The position numbers were made by a program, and so were the translations under genes. Below, in pieces: positions 34,487-46,015 of a stretch of 64,000 nt of DNA. Under the pieces are notes generated by a model. That model was given only the letters and a program-made list of their open reading frames with translations. It was not told where the DNA came from and made no database searches. Each line of letters opens with the position of its first letter. Positions within the stretch are counted from its first letter, which is position 1. The stretch is from Tamarix chinensis (taxonomy: Eukaryota; Streptophyta; Magnoliopsida; Caryophyllales; Tamaricaceae), in the NCBI GenBank assembly GCA_030549775.1, contig CM060171.1, positions 3,216,001-3,280,000 of the forward strand. Reading direction: 5' to 3'.

Positions 34487-35959
34487 ATGTCTAATCTTTC
34501 TCCTCCTCTGCTGCAACTATTGCTCCCTCTCCTGCTTCCTCTACATCTTCATCTCTGCAAATCACTCATATTCAACATCAAATTACTATTAAGCTAGACT
34601 CCTCTAAATTCTCCTATGGCTCACCCAATTTAAACCTTTATTAAAAGGTCATGATCTTGAAGACTATATCAATGACACCATTCCTTGCCCGCCTCACAAA
34701 CTCTTACCCACAGATACTGAGATCAACCCTGCCTATATTCAATGGCAAAAGGAAGATCAAGTGCTTCTCGGCTGGATTTTATCATCCCTCATAGAATCTA
34801 TTCTTGCTCAAGTTTTAGGCCTATCCACATCTTGTCCTGTTTGGATTTCTCTTGAAAGCCACTATGCTTCTCGCTCAAAAGCTCGAATAATGCAACTCCA
34901 CTATGCTCTTCAAGCCTTTCAAAGAGGTAACAAATCCATGTCTCGATATTTTCTACATACTAAGCAATTGGTCGATAACCTTACTGCTTCCAGCCAACAT
35001 GTTGATGATGTTGAATTGCATTAAATAATACTTGATGGTTTTGACTCCACATATGACCTAATAGCGACTACTTTATCCTCTGCCACCATTTCTTGTCCTA
35101 TGAAAGATTTTTATTCCCATTTACTTTGCTATGACATGTGATTAGAATCCCACCAAACTCTTATCCAACAACAAGCCATAGCCAATATTACCTCCCAGCC
35201 AGCGGCGGAGCCAGTGCTTTTCAATGGTGTCCCGAGACACCATTAAAGCCCGGTATAATAACATAAAACGCACCAAAATGATCCATAAGAGTAATAGTTA
35301 AGTGGCAGTGCACCCCTTAAAACTCATGCAAATCCAGGGTTCGAATCACAGGTGGCTCATCCTATTTTTCATTTTGCTTCGTCAGTGTCACTAATCACTA
35401 TCACATCAATTTCATATATGATTGTAGTCGTTACCCTTCTTTCCAAGATAATATCTTAATACTTTTTTGTTTGATTTAGTCATTTCCTTTTTTTCTTTTC
35501 TTTTTCTCATGTGTTTTATTATTAGTTTGGGCTACTTATTTAGTATTTTAGTTATTTTTAAAACTTTAATTTTATATTCTTTATTTTCTTAAAATAATTA
35601 AAATTATTTTGGCAAGTTTTTAAAAAGATTTATAATTAAATTTTCTTTTCATTGTAATTTAAAATAAATTGTTAAAATGTTTAAAAATATCAATGAAAAT
35701 TATTTTCGTTTAATATTTATTTTATTTAATATATAATTTATTGAACAAGTTGATGCTAAGTAGTGATATCATGGACCTAAAGTTGTGGCTCCACCACTAC
35801 TCCCAGCATCGTTCTAGTTTTTCTAGGCCTCCTCAAAATCCTAGAGGTAATAGCTCTAACACTCAGTCATACCAAATAGTGGTGGTCACAAATATATGAA
35901 TTCTCCTCTTTCTAATTCTAATGCTCAAGGGTCTTGTCAAATGTATGGTCAAAATAAAT
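34487..35959 (+). pseudogene. Ty1/copia gag pseudogene carrying a hAT-like insertion
   Basis: Starts with ATG at 34487. After early frameshifts and stops, a frame reads IKLDSSKFSYGS, then YIQWQKEDQVLLGWILSSL and the UBN2/gag core VWISLESHYASRSKARIMQLHYALQAF...GNKSMSRYFLHTKQLVDNL (34761-35024), followed by LDGFDSTYDLI. This matches the Retrofit/Ale-type copia gag, the capsid part of the polyprotein. At 35200 a 600-bp hAT-like element interrupts it. Beyond, a proline- and serine-rich linker (RPPQNPRGNSSN) leads to a degraded zinc knuckle beginning CQMYG (35938 region), itself cut by the LTR at 35960. Stops occur near 34638 and 35022. No pol was recognised downstream. Confidence 0.8.
35192..35807. 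mobile_element. Non-autonomous hAT-like element, 600 bp, perfect 8-bp TSD
   Basis: Element 35200-35799 is flanked by identical CTCCCAGC (35192-35199 and 35800-35807). Its ends CAGCGGCGGAGCCAG and (complement) TAGTGGTGGAGCCAC agree at 11 of 15 positions. An 8-bp duplication and CAG/TAG-type ends are characteristic of hAT. The interior has no open frame of note. Removing it and one duplication rejoins the two parts of the copia gag. Confidence 0.8.
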
Positions 35960-37939
35960 TGTAATACCCTAAAATTTTAAAATCTAAAATTTAATTATCA
36001 AGAAATTAATTTAACCTAATTTTAAGATTTTTATTTTAATTAATGAGTCTAAAATAATTTATAGGCAATATATATATTAATTTTATTTATTTATATAATT
36101 ATTTATTTTATTATTGGAACTAACCCAAATTTTATCCCAAAAATCTAATTTAAATCCCACAATTTTCTTTATTCCCTTTTTCCTTTTCTTTCTTTTTCTT
36201 TGTCCTTTTTTCCTCCTTTTCCTTTTCTTCCATCTTCTTCTCTTTTCTTTCTCTCTTCTTTTTGTTCTTCTGGGTTGTGGCACTCCTCTGCCCAATTTTT
36301 TTTCTTTTCTTCTTTCTCTCCTTTCTCCTCGGGCGGCCCAAGCCCTTATCCCTCTTTTTTTCTTCTTTTTCCCCTAAGCGGCCATGCGTGCTTAGAGACC
36401 AGAGCCAATTTGATAAAGATACATGTCATAGATAAGGCTTAATGTCTTATAATGTATATCTTTGGCTCCTCCACTATCACTAGAGTTTCACCAAGAAATA
36501 AGAATATACAAAGTTTAGACTCTTTTTTTTTTAAGATTTCAACCTAAAAGAAGACCAAGGAAAATGAGAGGGTAGGAAATAGAGGTAACTGAATTCATAA
36601 AGCTTGGGTAGGATGGTGCACGACAATTGCCACGGTGGTAGCGACGATATCAGTTTAAGGCTAGGTGATGGGTGGAAGCTAGGGTTGAGGTGATGGTGGT
36701 GTTGGGTCTAGCGGGAGTTAGTGATGGTGTTAGTGGCTGACAGCCGAGATGGTGCAAATGGTGGCGATGGTTGCTTGGGGCAGATGTTTAGTGGCTAAGG
36801 GTTGTTGCAAGTAAGGAAATGGTGTTAATCTGGAGGGGCAATTGTGGTGGCCTATAGGTAGTGAGCAGGGCAATAGCGGTGGTTGATGACAATAGAGGTA
36901 AAGGGGGTGGCTAGGAGAGGGAAAGAAGGAGGGAGAAGAGAGGGATTTGTGTGGTGGTGATGATGGGTTGAGGTGCTTACAGTGGTGATGTTGGAATGGT
37001 GGTGGCAAGTAGGGGTAAAAAAGAAGGTTGGTTTTGGTGGTGCAACATGGGCAACAACAGATGTGGTAGGCCATGGATGTAGGCACAGGGGAGGGAGAAA
37101 GGAAGACACTACAGTAGAGAGGGAGGATTGGCACTATCCAAGTAGGGAAAGGGAGGTGACAAGGAGATCGACTAGGGTAACGGCAGACGACGAGGGTGGT
37201 TTGTCCTGCAAAGAGGGGGTAAAGGGCTCGGTTGGCTTGTCGACAAAGGGAAAAAGAGAGTATGGGAAGAAAGGAGGGAGACCTACAAGGTATATATAGG
37301 CGATGTGGTTTTAGGAGAGGGAAGATGATAAGGGGGAGATTTTGGGGGTCTCGGCATGCATGGAAGGTAAGGAAAAGGGGCAAGGGCACATGGTACAAGA
37401 GTGTCGGGTAGTGTTGCAGGGTAGTACGGCGACGGGTGGTGTAATGTGCATGGCGAGGGCTATATGGCTAAGGGGGGTAAGGGGAGACGTGCATAGGGGA
37501 AACAAGTAAGTCCTTGTTTAGGATAGAAGAGGAAAGGAGAAAGGGAGGTGGGGAGGGCGATAGGCAGGAGAAGAAGGAGAGAAAGAAAAAAAAAGAAAAG
37601 AAAAGGAAGGCATCTAGGCTAGACACTGCCCGAGAGGGGGAGAAAAAAGAAGAAGTTGGTATAGGCTGGTGTAGCTTAAGAAGGAGAGAAAAGAGAAAAG
37701 GAACAAGGAAGAAAAAGAAAAAGGGAAAAAAAGGAAAATTTTTTAGTGTAAAATTTGGGTTTAGGTTTAGGGTTGAATTTTGGATATATAAATCTAAATA
37801 TTTTATCTATACTTTTTTTTTGGATTCGGGTTAGGTTAAAATAAAAATAAATAAATCTAAATATTAGAAATTAGGTTGGGTTAACATGTTTGATAAATTA
37901 AAATCAAAATTTTATAAGATTTTGGGGTATTACATAAAT
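35955..37939. mobile_element. Rearranged LTR 4: both ends of the 5'-type, TSD TAAAT
   Basis: Element 35960-37934 (1975 bp) is flanked by identical TAAAT (35955-35959, 37935-37939). It begins TGTAATACCCTAAAATTTT and ends GGGGTATTACA. Read in reverse, its right end (TGTAATACCCCAAAATCTTA) resembles its own left end, so both ends look like an LTR 5' end rather than 5' plus 3'. The left part has the pyrimidine-rich block (36170-36370). From about 36540 the sequence is purine-rich, as in minus-oriented copies. On removing it with one TAAAT, the copia frame continues through the degraded zinc knuckle into TGTGCAATTTGT, supporting a single insertion. The long minus frame at 36730-37398 is low-complexity. 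Confidence 0.65.
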
Positions 37940-37979
37940 TATTGTGCAATTTGTGATATATATATTATCAAATTATAAA

Positions 37980-39267
37980 ATATTAATACGTAAAGTGGAA
38001 AACCTCAAATTTTGGAATGATTGTGTTCTAAGGTTATCTATCCTAGAAATAAGGTAGAAGCCCTCAGTTTATTTTGGTTTGTTGATGTTCTGTTATGTCC
38101 TAGTAAAGCCCTAGTATACTTTATAGGTTATCTATGTGCCCTATAGGATGTATCGATACTTAAGAATTAGGTGTCCTATGTTTGGATGGTATAATGTCAC
38201 CTTATGCACCTATATGGCCAGAGTAATGTTATGCATCTGAGTTGGATGGTTAAGAGGGTACCATGATGCTTTGTGTACTAATATGACCGGTGTTATTTTA
38301 TGTTTTTGGATTATTATTGTATCCCCCTTGAGTAATTAAAAATGGAAGTATTTGTTTTGTAGGAATTAAAAAAAAATTGTTGTGGTTATGGTTTGGTAGA
38401 TACCTTTGTGTGCTACTTGGTTTGATTAATTGGTTCAGTAGTTGCCTCAACACCTAAACTTTGATATTGGAATTGATTTGGATATGTTGATTCATTAGTT
38501 GTCTCAATGCCCTACCTATGATATTGGGATTTATTTAGATTTTTTGAATTGGATGTTGTCTCAATGTCGTACCTTGGTATTTGGAATTGATTTGATTAGT
38601 CAGCTATGGTCATGGATTTTGATATAGATATAGTGTACTTTGAAATGATGTGAAGTAGTTAAGTATGATATGATGTTGAGCATGAGACTTTGATATTGTA
38701 TATTGTCCTATGATTAGTATACGCTGTCATGATGTGTGCCTTGTGATTGAGCATGTTTTTTGGATTATTGTATGATTATCTGTAATGTGATTATACTACT
38801 TGTAGTGAGACATTGTGATTTACTTAGTATGAGGAATCATCCTTATACTATATTTGTATATGAGTATATGAAGGTCATGGTTTGGCAAAAATCATATAAT
38901 AGCGGCAAAGATATGTGGAGCCCCTAGGAAGAGGTTTTATTTTTAGAATGGACTTATGGGTTTAAGAGTTAGGGCAAACTCATGATGTACTAGTTTTTAT
39001 TGTAATCAGTTTTTCTTTAGACTCTTATGACCCCTTTTGTATTTTGAATTTCATTGTTGTATCAATAATATTTATCTGTAAATTTTATCTATGTTATTTT
39101 ATTTTATTTTTTTTTATTTTGGGTATGACTTGTTTTGAGCATTAGTACTTGGCATAAGAAAGGTGAGGGAACTAGACTTATGCTAAGTATAGTAGTAACA
39201 CCCATTATTTTTGTAATTAACACTTCCAAAAAATGATACTTTTAAGTAGAAAAGTGAGGGTGTTACA
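37980..39267 (+). mobile_element. Truncated plus-oriented LTR of the same family (3' part)
   Basis: Ends GAGGGTGTTACA at 39267, preceded by TTAGTACTTGGCATAAG-like and GTAGTAACACCC sequence that parallels the end of solo LTR 3 (TTAGCACTTGGTACTGG, GGTAATATCCCC). The central part (38100-38600) contains GTATCGATACTTAAGAATTA and GGTTTGGTAGATACC-like repeats. No matching 5' end or target duplication was found, so it is 5' truncated or fused. Confidence 0.5.
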
Positions 39268-39962
39268 ATTACCCCAAATAGCCCTAAACTCTTTGACCCA
39301 ACCAAAAATTTGCTACCACCGCCAACAAAACCTTCAAGGTCATGATTATCCATTTAATAAGAAAGTGACCATGAAGTGAAGCATAGTAAGACGAAGTATA
39401 CTGAGTGAAATAGTCTACTTTAAGTATGCAAATATCTCATAAAACACATAACATTAATTAAGGGCACACTCAATGATGCTTACATATCAATAATTCACAT
39501 GCATTAACAATAATATAAGCAACATTACATGAGAAGCATATATTTACACAACAAGAGATATATACAACATTTAATCAACAACCAATCCATCAATATAAAC
39601 TTATACCAAAGAGTAGTACCCGAGGGTAGCTACCAAATGATACTTAAACCACATTCATAAATAAGGGAAGTGTAACGAATTAACTATCAAACCACTATGC
39701 TAACAAATTTCCAATTATGATACGGTAGTGCACTAAGGTAACTACCAAACCACAATATTACCACCTACATTTATAAAAAGGGTTGTGCAACAAGACAACT
39801 AGCAACTACCAAACCAACACACTAAAACCAATTCCAACAAATCATGGGTAGTGTATGGAGGGAACTACCAAACCAACATATCAAAAGCATTTTTAAAACC
39901 TGCAATATAAGAGTTGATTCCTTTTTAATTGCTCAAGGGGAGATAGTATCAAATCAAAAACA
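39268..39962 (-). mobile_element. Older minus-oriented LTR segment, left part
   Basis: Its right end (about 39905-39960) matches the complement of 38300-38350 (CCCCTTGAG[T/C]AATTAAAAA), so it is the same LTR region in opposite orientation to the preceding element. It is interrupted at 39963 by LTR 5; related sequence continues at 48104-48446. The left boundary is not clear. Confidence 0.4.
39600..39905 (-). repeat. Minisatellite of GTAGTGCAC...AACTACCAAACC units
   Basis: Five degenerate units of roughly 50-65 bp (near 39617, 39665, 39723, 39779, 39845), each with a GGTAGTG-like start and ACTACCAAACCA-like end, so each unit can pair with itself. On the other strand the same motif (TGGTTTGGTAGATACC) occurs near 38388-38405. 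Confidence 0.7.
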
Positions 39963-40331
39963 CTCACTATAACTCCCTAAAATTTACTATTAAAAATTTT
40001 CATTCTTGTAGAAGCAATAATAATAAATATTGGGTGTCACATCATATCCATTATAGAGAAAATACTCTCTATACTCAATCTATGTTGGGTGCAAAACTAA
40101 AAAGTAATATTTGTTTAGAAATTAGGTTTATGAAGTACTTAATACCACAATGATACAATATTATGAAACAGAGAGAGAAGAGAGAATATATGAGAGAAAG
40201 TAGAGGATTTTGAAGTCTAGAGAGAGAGATCCTGATAATTATATGCTCGAACCAACCTATAAAATAGTCACCACAGGTAAGCACAATGAAAGTATTGAAT
40301 CAACATATAACAACAAATAAGGCAGTATTTG

Positions 40332-40400
40332 CTCATGGGGATGAGTAACACCCATAAAATGGTTTATCAGTATATAGTGCACTATATACTGAGTAAGGTA
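40332..40400 (-). other. Paired palindromes of LTR 5
   Basis: CATGGG and CCCAT (40334-40355 region) form a short stem. Downstream, 40367-40392 is a perfect 26-bp palindrome with half-site TCAGTATATAGTG. In solo LTR 2 the same place holds a different perfect stem (TCAGTACG/CGTACTGA), both followed by G[T/C]AAGGTA, so pairing is kept while the bases differ. Confidence 0.65.
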
Positions 40401-43400
40401 ATAGTGCTCACCAAAATGATGAGGCATACATAGCAAACAAGATTCATATGACAAGATGTATTCTATATATGCATAAATGGTTATGATACAATATAATTCT
40501 AGAAAAAAAAAGATTAAAGTTAATACTTAGGTGATCACACAACTCCATATATTTAATCACATTAAGATCAAGGAACCATTATTCACACAACCACTTCTCT
40601 CATCTTTTGTTCGTAGATAAGATAAAGGTAGTCAATCTCACTGATATGTAACATTTACTCTCCCATTTCTCCTATAGATGGGAGAAAGGTAATAAACCTC
40701 ACTAATATTCTTACATAGAGGGTAAAATATGATTAGGCTACTAGTAAACCTCTAATCCTTAAGTCCTTATAGGCCAATGAACCAAACTAACATAGAGCAT
40801 ATTAGGATCCTTTAGTCTCAATAGACTTGAGCAATATATTATCAAATAATTTCAAAATTTTGAATCATCTTGGACAAGATTCATATGATCTTTCAATTTA
40901 TGTAGTAATATTTTATTAGATCATTATCCAACACGTATCATATAATAATGCATTACTTGATTTAACTATCATCATAACACTTTTACTTATTATTGTTGCC
41001 TTATTACATGGGATATTGTAATTCATTAATTACATGCAATGCTAACTATTTCTAAATTTAAGCCAACTAATTTTATAATTAAGAACACTTGGAAATGCAT
41101 CAAGGTTAGCCAAATCAAACACGTTATAACAACATGAAAAAAAATATAATACATAAGGTAATACAACAAGCACAGAGTGATATTACACAAGGAAGAAAAA
41201 CCATAATGCCCTCATTGAAACCCTAATTTACCCTCAACTCATAACTTCATCCATAAAACTCCCAAAACCAAAAAATTGGTATAACTATCCCATATATCAT
41301 GCTGAACAACATATCTAAAAATCAAGAATAAGCTACAATATTTCACATAAAATACCAATCATATCCTTAGGGTTTCTAAGTCTATTTTAAGTTATTTTTA
41401 CATAATATTAATACTTATGATACTCATAATTTACCCCAAACTTTCCACATAAAAAATTTATCATAAATTAATCCAAAAAACGGTTGCATATCCTTGAAAT
41501 TTTTAGAATTAACCCAAAATGGCTGTTATACTCCTAATTCACCTAAACACATTAAAACTTATTATTATCATAACCTAGACCATACTCATTCAAACCCTAG
41601 AATATTATATATCCAATTTAATGTAATAACCTCAAAGAATACAATGGCATATTGATTTCCGAAAAAAACATAGAAAGACCAAATTTTCCTCTTGGTTGAA
41701 AATCACATATAAACCACAAAATTCTACAAGCTTCCAAAATTCACCAAAATTATATTCAACCAACCCTAAATTATTAGCAACTCCAAATGGAATGATATAG
41801 AATTAAAACAACCTATAATACCACAATTTACCCTAATACCAAAATCTCCATAAGCATAAACACCAAATCTTTCAACCTCAACATGCTACACCAATTATAA
41901 TATTTAAACATTACTCAATATACTCATCTATGTACTAATATATCAAAATAAGATAATACACATCAAACTTTAGATTTTATGGCAAAGCCTAGTAAGACAT
42001 AAAATAGAAAAAGTTTACATAAAATCATAAAATTTATAAAATTATGAATTGACCGAGTAATACATGAATATAAATAAAATAAAACCTAAACATGATTTCT
42101 TAACAAAAAAACATGCTAACTTTAAAATTCATAAAAACAACACATAAAATTTAATTTCCTAATCTAGAAACATATATCCTTACAAAATTCTACATCAGTC
42201 TCTAAGGGAAAAACAAATACTCCTAATTACCACCTTATAAGTATCGCCTAAACAAAAACAACAAGAATTAGATAAAAGAATTGGATTAAGGGTTAGAATA
42301 GAAGAGAAAATTCAAGGGAGGAAAATAACCTTAAGGCTCAAAATGGAGGATTGAAAAATCTTGAGAAACATTCACCAATATATAACCTTAACTCTCTTTT
42401 GCTTAAAAAAAGACTGCAGAGTAGCAAAGATGGAGGGTCTCGTCACAAGAGGAAAGAATAAACAAGAAGATTACCTTAAGAACAAAGAGAAAGAGAAGGT
42501 ATGAGAGATCAAATTTGAAGTGTAGGGAATTGGCTAAACGGAAACTGGCAACCAAGAGATCAAATTTGATTGTCAACAAGGACTGGGGTAGGAAGTGAGA
42601 TCATATTGGGGGGGTTTCTTATGAGGCATGAAGGTGTGGAGTGTGGGAGAAAGGATACGGTGGTGTAAGAGTTTAATATCCCATATTTTTAAAATTTTAA
42701 TTTTATTAAGCTTTATTATTTTATTAGCATAATTTGATTCAAGATATTTAATTATTTTAATTTCAATTCATTGTATGGATTTATTGATCATTTTGACTTC
42801 ATATTAGAATTTAATTAATCGTTGTCGTTGCACATCATTCTATATAAGTGATTTATTATATTCATATGATTTTCAATGTTCATTAAACAATATATATTTT
42901 CATTCTTTCTCGTATTTTAATTTTTAATATTTTGGATTCGTTTTTAATTATAACTTCATCATGTGATTATGACATTGTTTTAGAGTTATATTTTGTTAAC
43001 AAAATATATTATTTAAATTATAAAAATTTCCTTTAAAATAGTAAAATTACTTTAATAATTGTATTTGTAGAAAATATTTCTTACATTGAATTTATCCATT
43101 TTTCTGAGGTCGTTAAGATATTTAGAAAATTTTAAATTAAAATATATTTTCTTAACTAATTTATGATTTTCTTTTCGAAATTAATTTTCTTCCAGTTTAC
43201 CCTTTTTGATTTACAAAATACCATTATCAAAAATTATTTAAATTAATCTTTGTCTCTTAGAATTTGATTTAAATATTTTTCTTATATGGTTTTAAACATT
43301 TTTTGAGGTCTTATTATGTATTTTTGTAAATAATATAGTTTTTTGTGTTTGTTAGTACTTTCTTCTAAAATTATTTATATGGCTCTTATTTTAGATTCAT

Positions 43401-45334
43401 TTTTGTATTTGTATTTGCAAAGAAAAAAAAAACCATGTACCGTTCCATCCCCCCCCCCCAAATTTCATTTTCTCTCTTCTGCTCTCCCTTTTTTCTTTTC
43501 TCTCTCTTCCTTCCCGAAACCTCAGTGCCCCACCTACCTTCGTACCCTTCTCCTTTGTTACCCAACACAACCACCACACTTGCCATAGCCGGCCACCACC
43601 ACGACTCCACTCCCTCCACTCATCGTCGTTGATGCTAACCAACAGCAGCGCAACAGCTGAGCGAGGTAGGTCGCTCAACCTTGCTCCAACTCTAACGCCA
43701 GCGCCAAACACCTCAAGCCCAGCCGACCATAGGTGAAGCTCCAACAACCCTCATCTTCTCTAATTTCTCAACAATTCATTTGGTATATTTACCCTAAACT
43801 CTAACTCTTATTTCAATTAAATTTCTTTGAATTAGCTTATGATAAGATATATTGGTTGTTTTATTATGTATATATGTGTGTTATGATTGATTTAGAGTGG
43901 TTAATTATTGTGTATGTGGTTGATTGTGAAAACTAAAATTTTGACCCGATTATGTCTGGATTTTACGGATTTGTCTCATTAAGCTATGTTTTATAAATTT
44001 ATTATACAATATGTTGTAAAATGTATATACTTTCATATTGGAATTTTTAATTTGAGAAATTTATGCGGAATTAATCGGAATTGGATTTCTAGTTCAAAAT
44101 CTGCGTGTGAAAAAATTAAATTGCATAATTGAGTAGTTTCACTCAATTGATTTTATAATACTCTTTGAAATATATTTAATTGTATGTTGGAAGTGTCAAT
44201 TTGGGAAATTTGGGTGAAATTGATTAGAATTGGTTTTTTAGGCCAAAACTCTTGCAGATCTAAATTGAATTGTGTGATCGAGTTATTTTATTCAATTGAT
44301 TATATAATGTACATTATAATACATCTAATTGCAATTCTGAACCATCAATTTATATGTTTAAGTAAGAATTGACCTGATTTACATTTCAGACTCAAAAACA
44401 CTAATTATGTTAAATTGGATATTTCTTTCATTGGTTTTGATCAATTAATTATGTAATATGTTATAAAATAAGTCTAATTGTATTTCCAAACATTCAGTTT
44501 AAATAAATTAATTAAATTTAATCTAATTGCATTTTTAGGGACTAAAACCCTAGATTTCAAATAAAATTATGAGATTGATCATTTATATAGTTGTTTTTCT
44601 AAAATTAAATTTATAGAAATGGTTGAAATGACCCCAATTTCATTCTAACACCTTAAATTGGAAGTAGTTGGTTTGAGTTATCCATGTTTGTGTCATTGGC
44701 TTAAAAACCCTAATTTTGGGAAACGATTATCTTAAATTGGCTGCTCGTAAGATTATGTTGTTGAAATTGATTATCTAGATTTATTTTTAAAAATTTTAAT
44801 TATAGTCCTAAGCTATCAATTTGAGGTAATCAAAGTTAATTAGTTGGGTTGCCATTTGGGCTTAGAAACCCTAATTTCCGGAGATAGTTTTATGAAAATG
44901 ATTTGCTTATTCTTTTTTCACCTAGATTAATAGCTTCGATTTAAAACCTTTTGAATTATATTTTTATGTTATCGGGTTGAATCAGTTCCCTAAAAATGGT
45001 TGGTTTTTCCTTTTAGTCGTAAAACTTAATTAGTAAGTCATTTTTTATAAAAGTTAATTATCCTCCATTACTCTTTCCTCGGTTTTCCAAATCAACTTGA
45101 AATGCCCTAGGCGATATGTGTTGAACCTGATTTGGTTAATATTTAGTTTAAATCTTAATAGAGCTATGCTCACGAGTCTTATGTTTTGGATATGTTTTAT
45201 AAGAAAAATTGTCTATGTCTCTCTTTGTTTAGTAAATTGTCATATTTGAATTATTGATCAATAAGGTAGTTTCTAACCTAGTTTTTTTTTATTTCTATCA
45301 GCGATCTAGAAAAACTTTCTTGTGAATTATCAAG

Positions 45335-45395
<61 letters not shown>
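45335..45395. repeat. (CT)n microsatellite
   Basis: Nearly pure CT dinucleotides within LTR 6. Confidence 0.95.
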
Positions 45396-45401
<6 letters not shown>

Positions 45402-45794
45402 GCTTAGCTATCTTTGGATTTAGGTAAGTCATTACTTAACTTTACTTATGGCAGAATCCAAAATGTGTGTCTTCTTGAAGTGGAGAGTAATGAGTATGCT
45501 TTATGATTATAGGAGTATGCTAAGCATATATTATCCTTTTGTGTGTAAATGATATATACGTATGAGTTTATAACTTCAATATGAACACAGGTTAGGATGC
45601 CTCTTGAATATTGTATGTGTTTGAGTATGTGAAGGGCTGAGCATGGTTATGTAGTTATCATGTTAAGCTAATTATGAAATGTTGGTGATTTTAAAGTATG
45701 TTCTAATGTGTTTAGATTAAAATTAGTTTAGAAAATTATATCATTAGTTGAGTATGGATTGAAATTGTATGATAACTTATATTGTATTTTTATG

Positions 45795-46015
45795 CCATGG
45801 AATTATTCAGCTCTAACACCACCTGAATTATTCGGCTCTAACGCCACCTAAATTTATTTAGCTTTAATGCCATGTGAATCATATCGACTTTAAAGCCACC
45901 TAGAATTGAATAGGCTTTAATGCCGCCTAAAATTGATCGACTTTATTGTCACTTGGATTGGTTCAGCTTTAATGCCACTTGGACTAGATCGGCTTTAATG
46001 CCACTTGGAATGAAT
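45795..46015 (+). repeat. GGCTTTAATGCCAC minisatellite of LTR 6
   Basis: About eight units of 25-31 bp with core GGCTTTAATGCCACTTGGA or variants. GGC...GCC within each unit gives a small stem. It precedes the conserved box at 46102-46121, at a place comparable with the arrays of the other LTRs. Confidence 0.8.

Noticed and set aside
36730..37398. A 222-codon minus-strand open frame rich in proline, serine and histidine
   Set aside because: It lies in the purine-rich part of the rearranged LTR. C/T-rich DNA on the coding strand lacks stops, and the translation is low-complexity without any domain.
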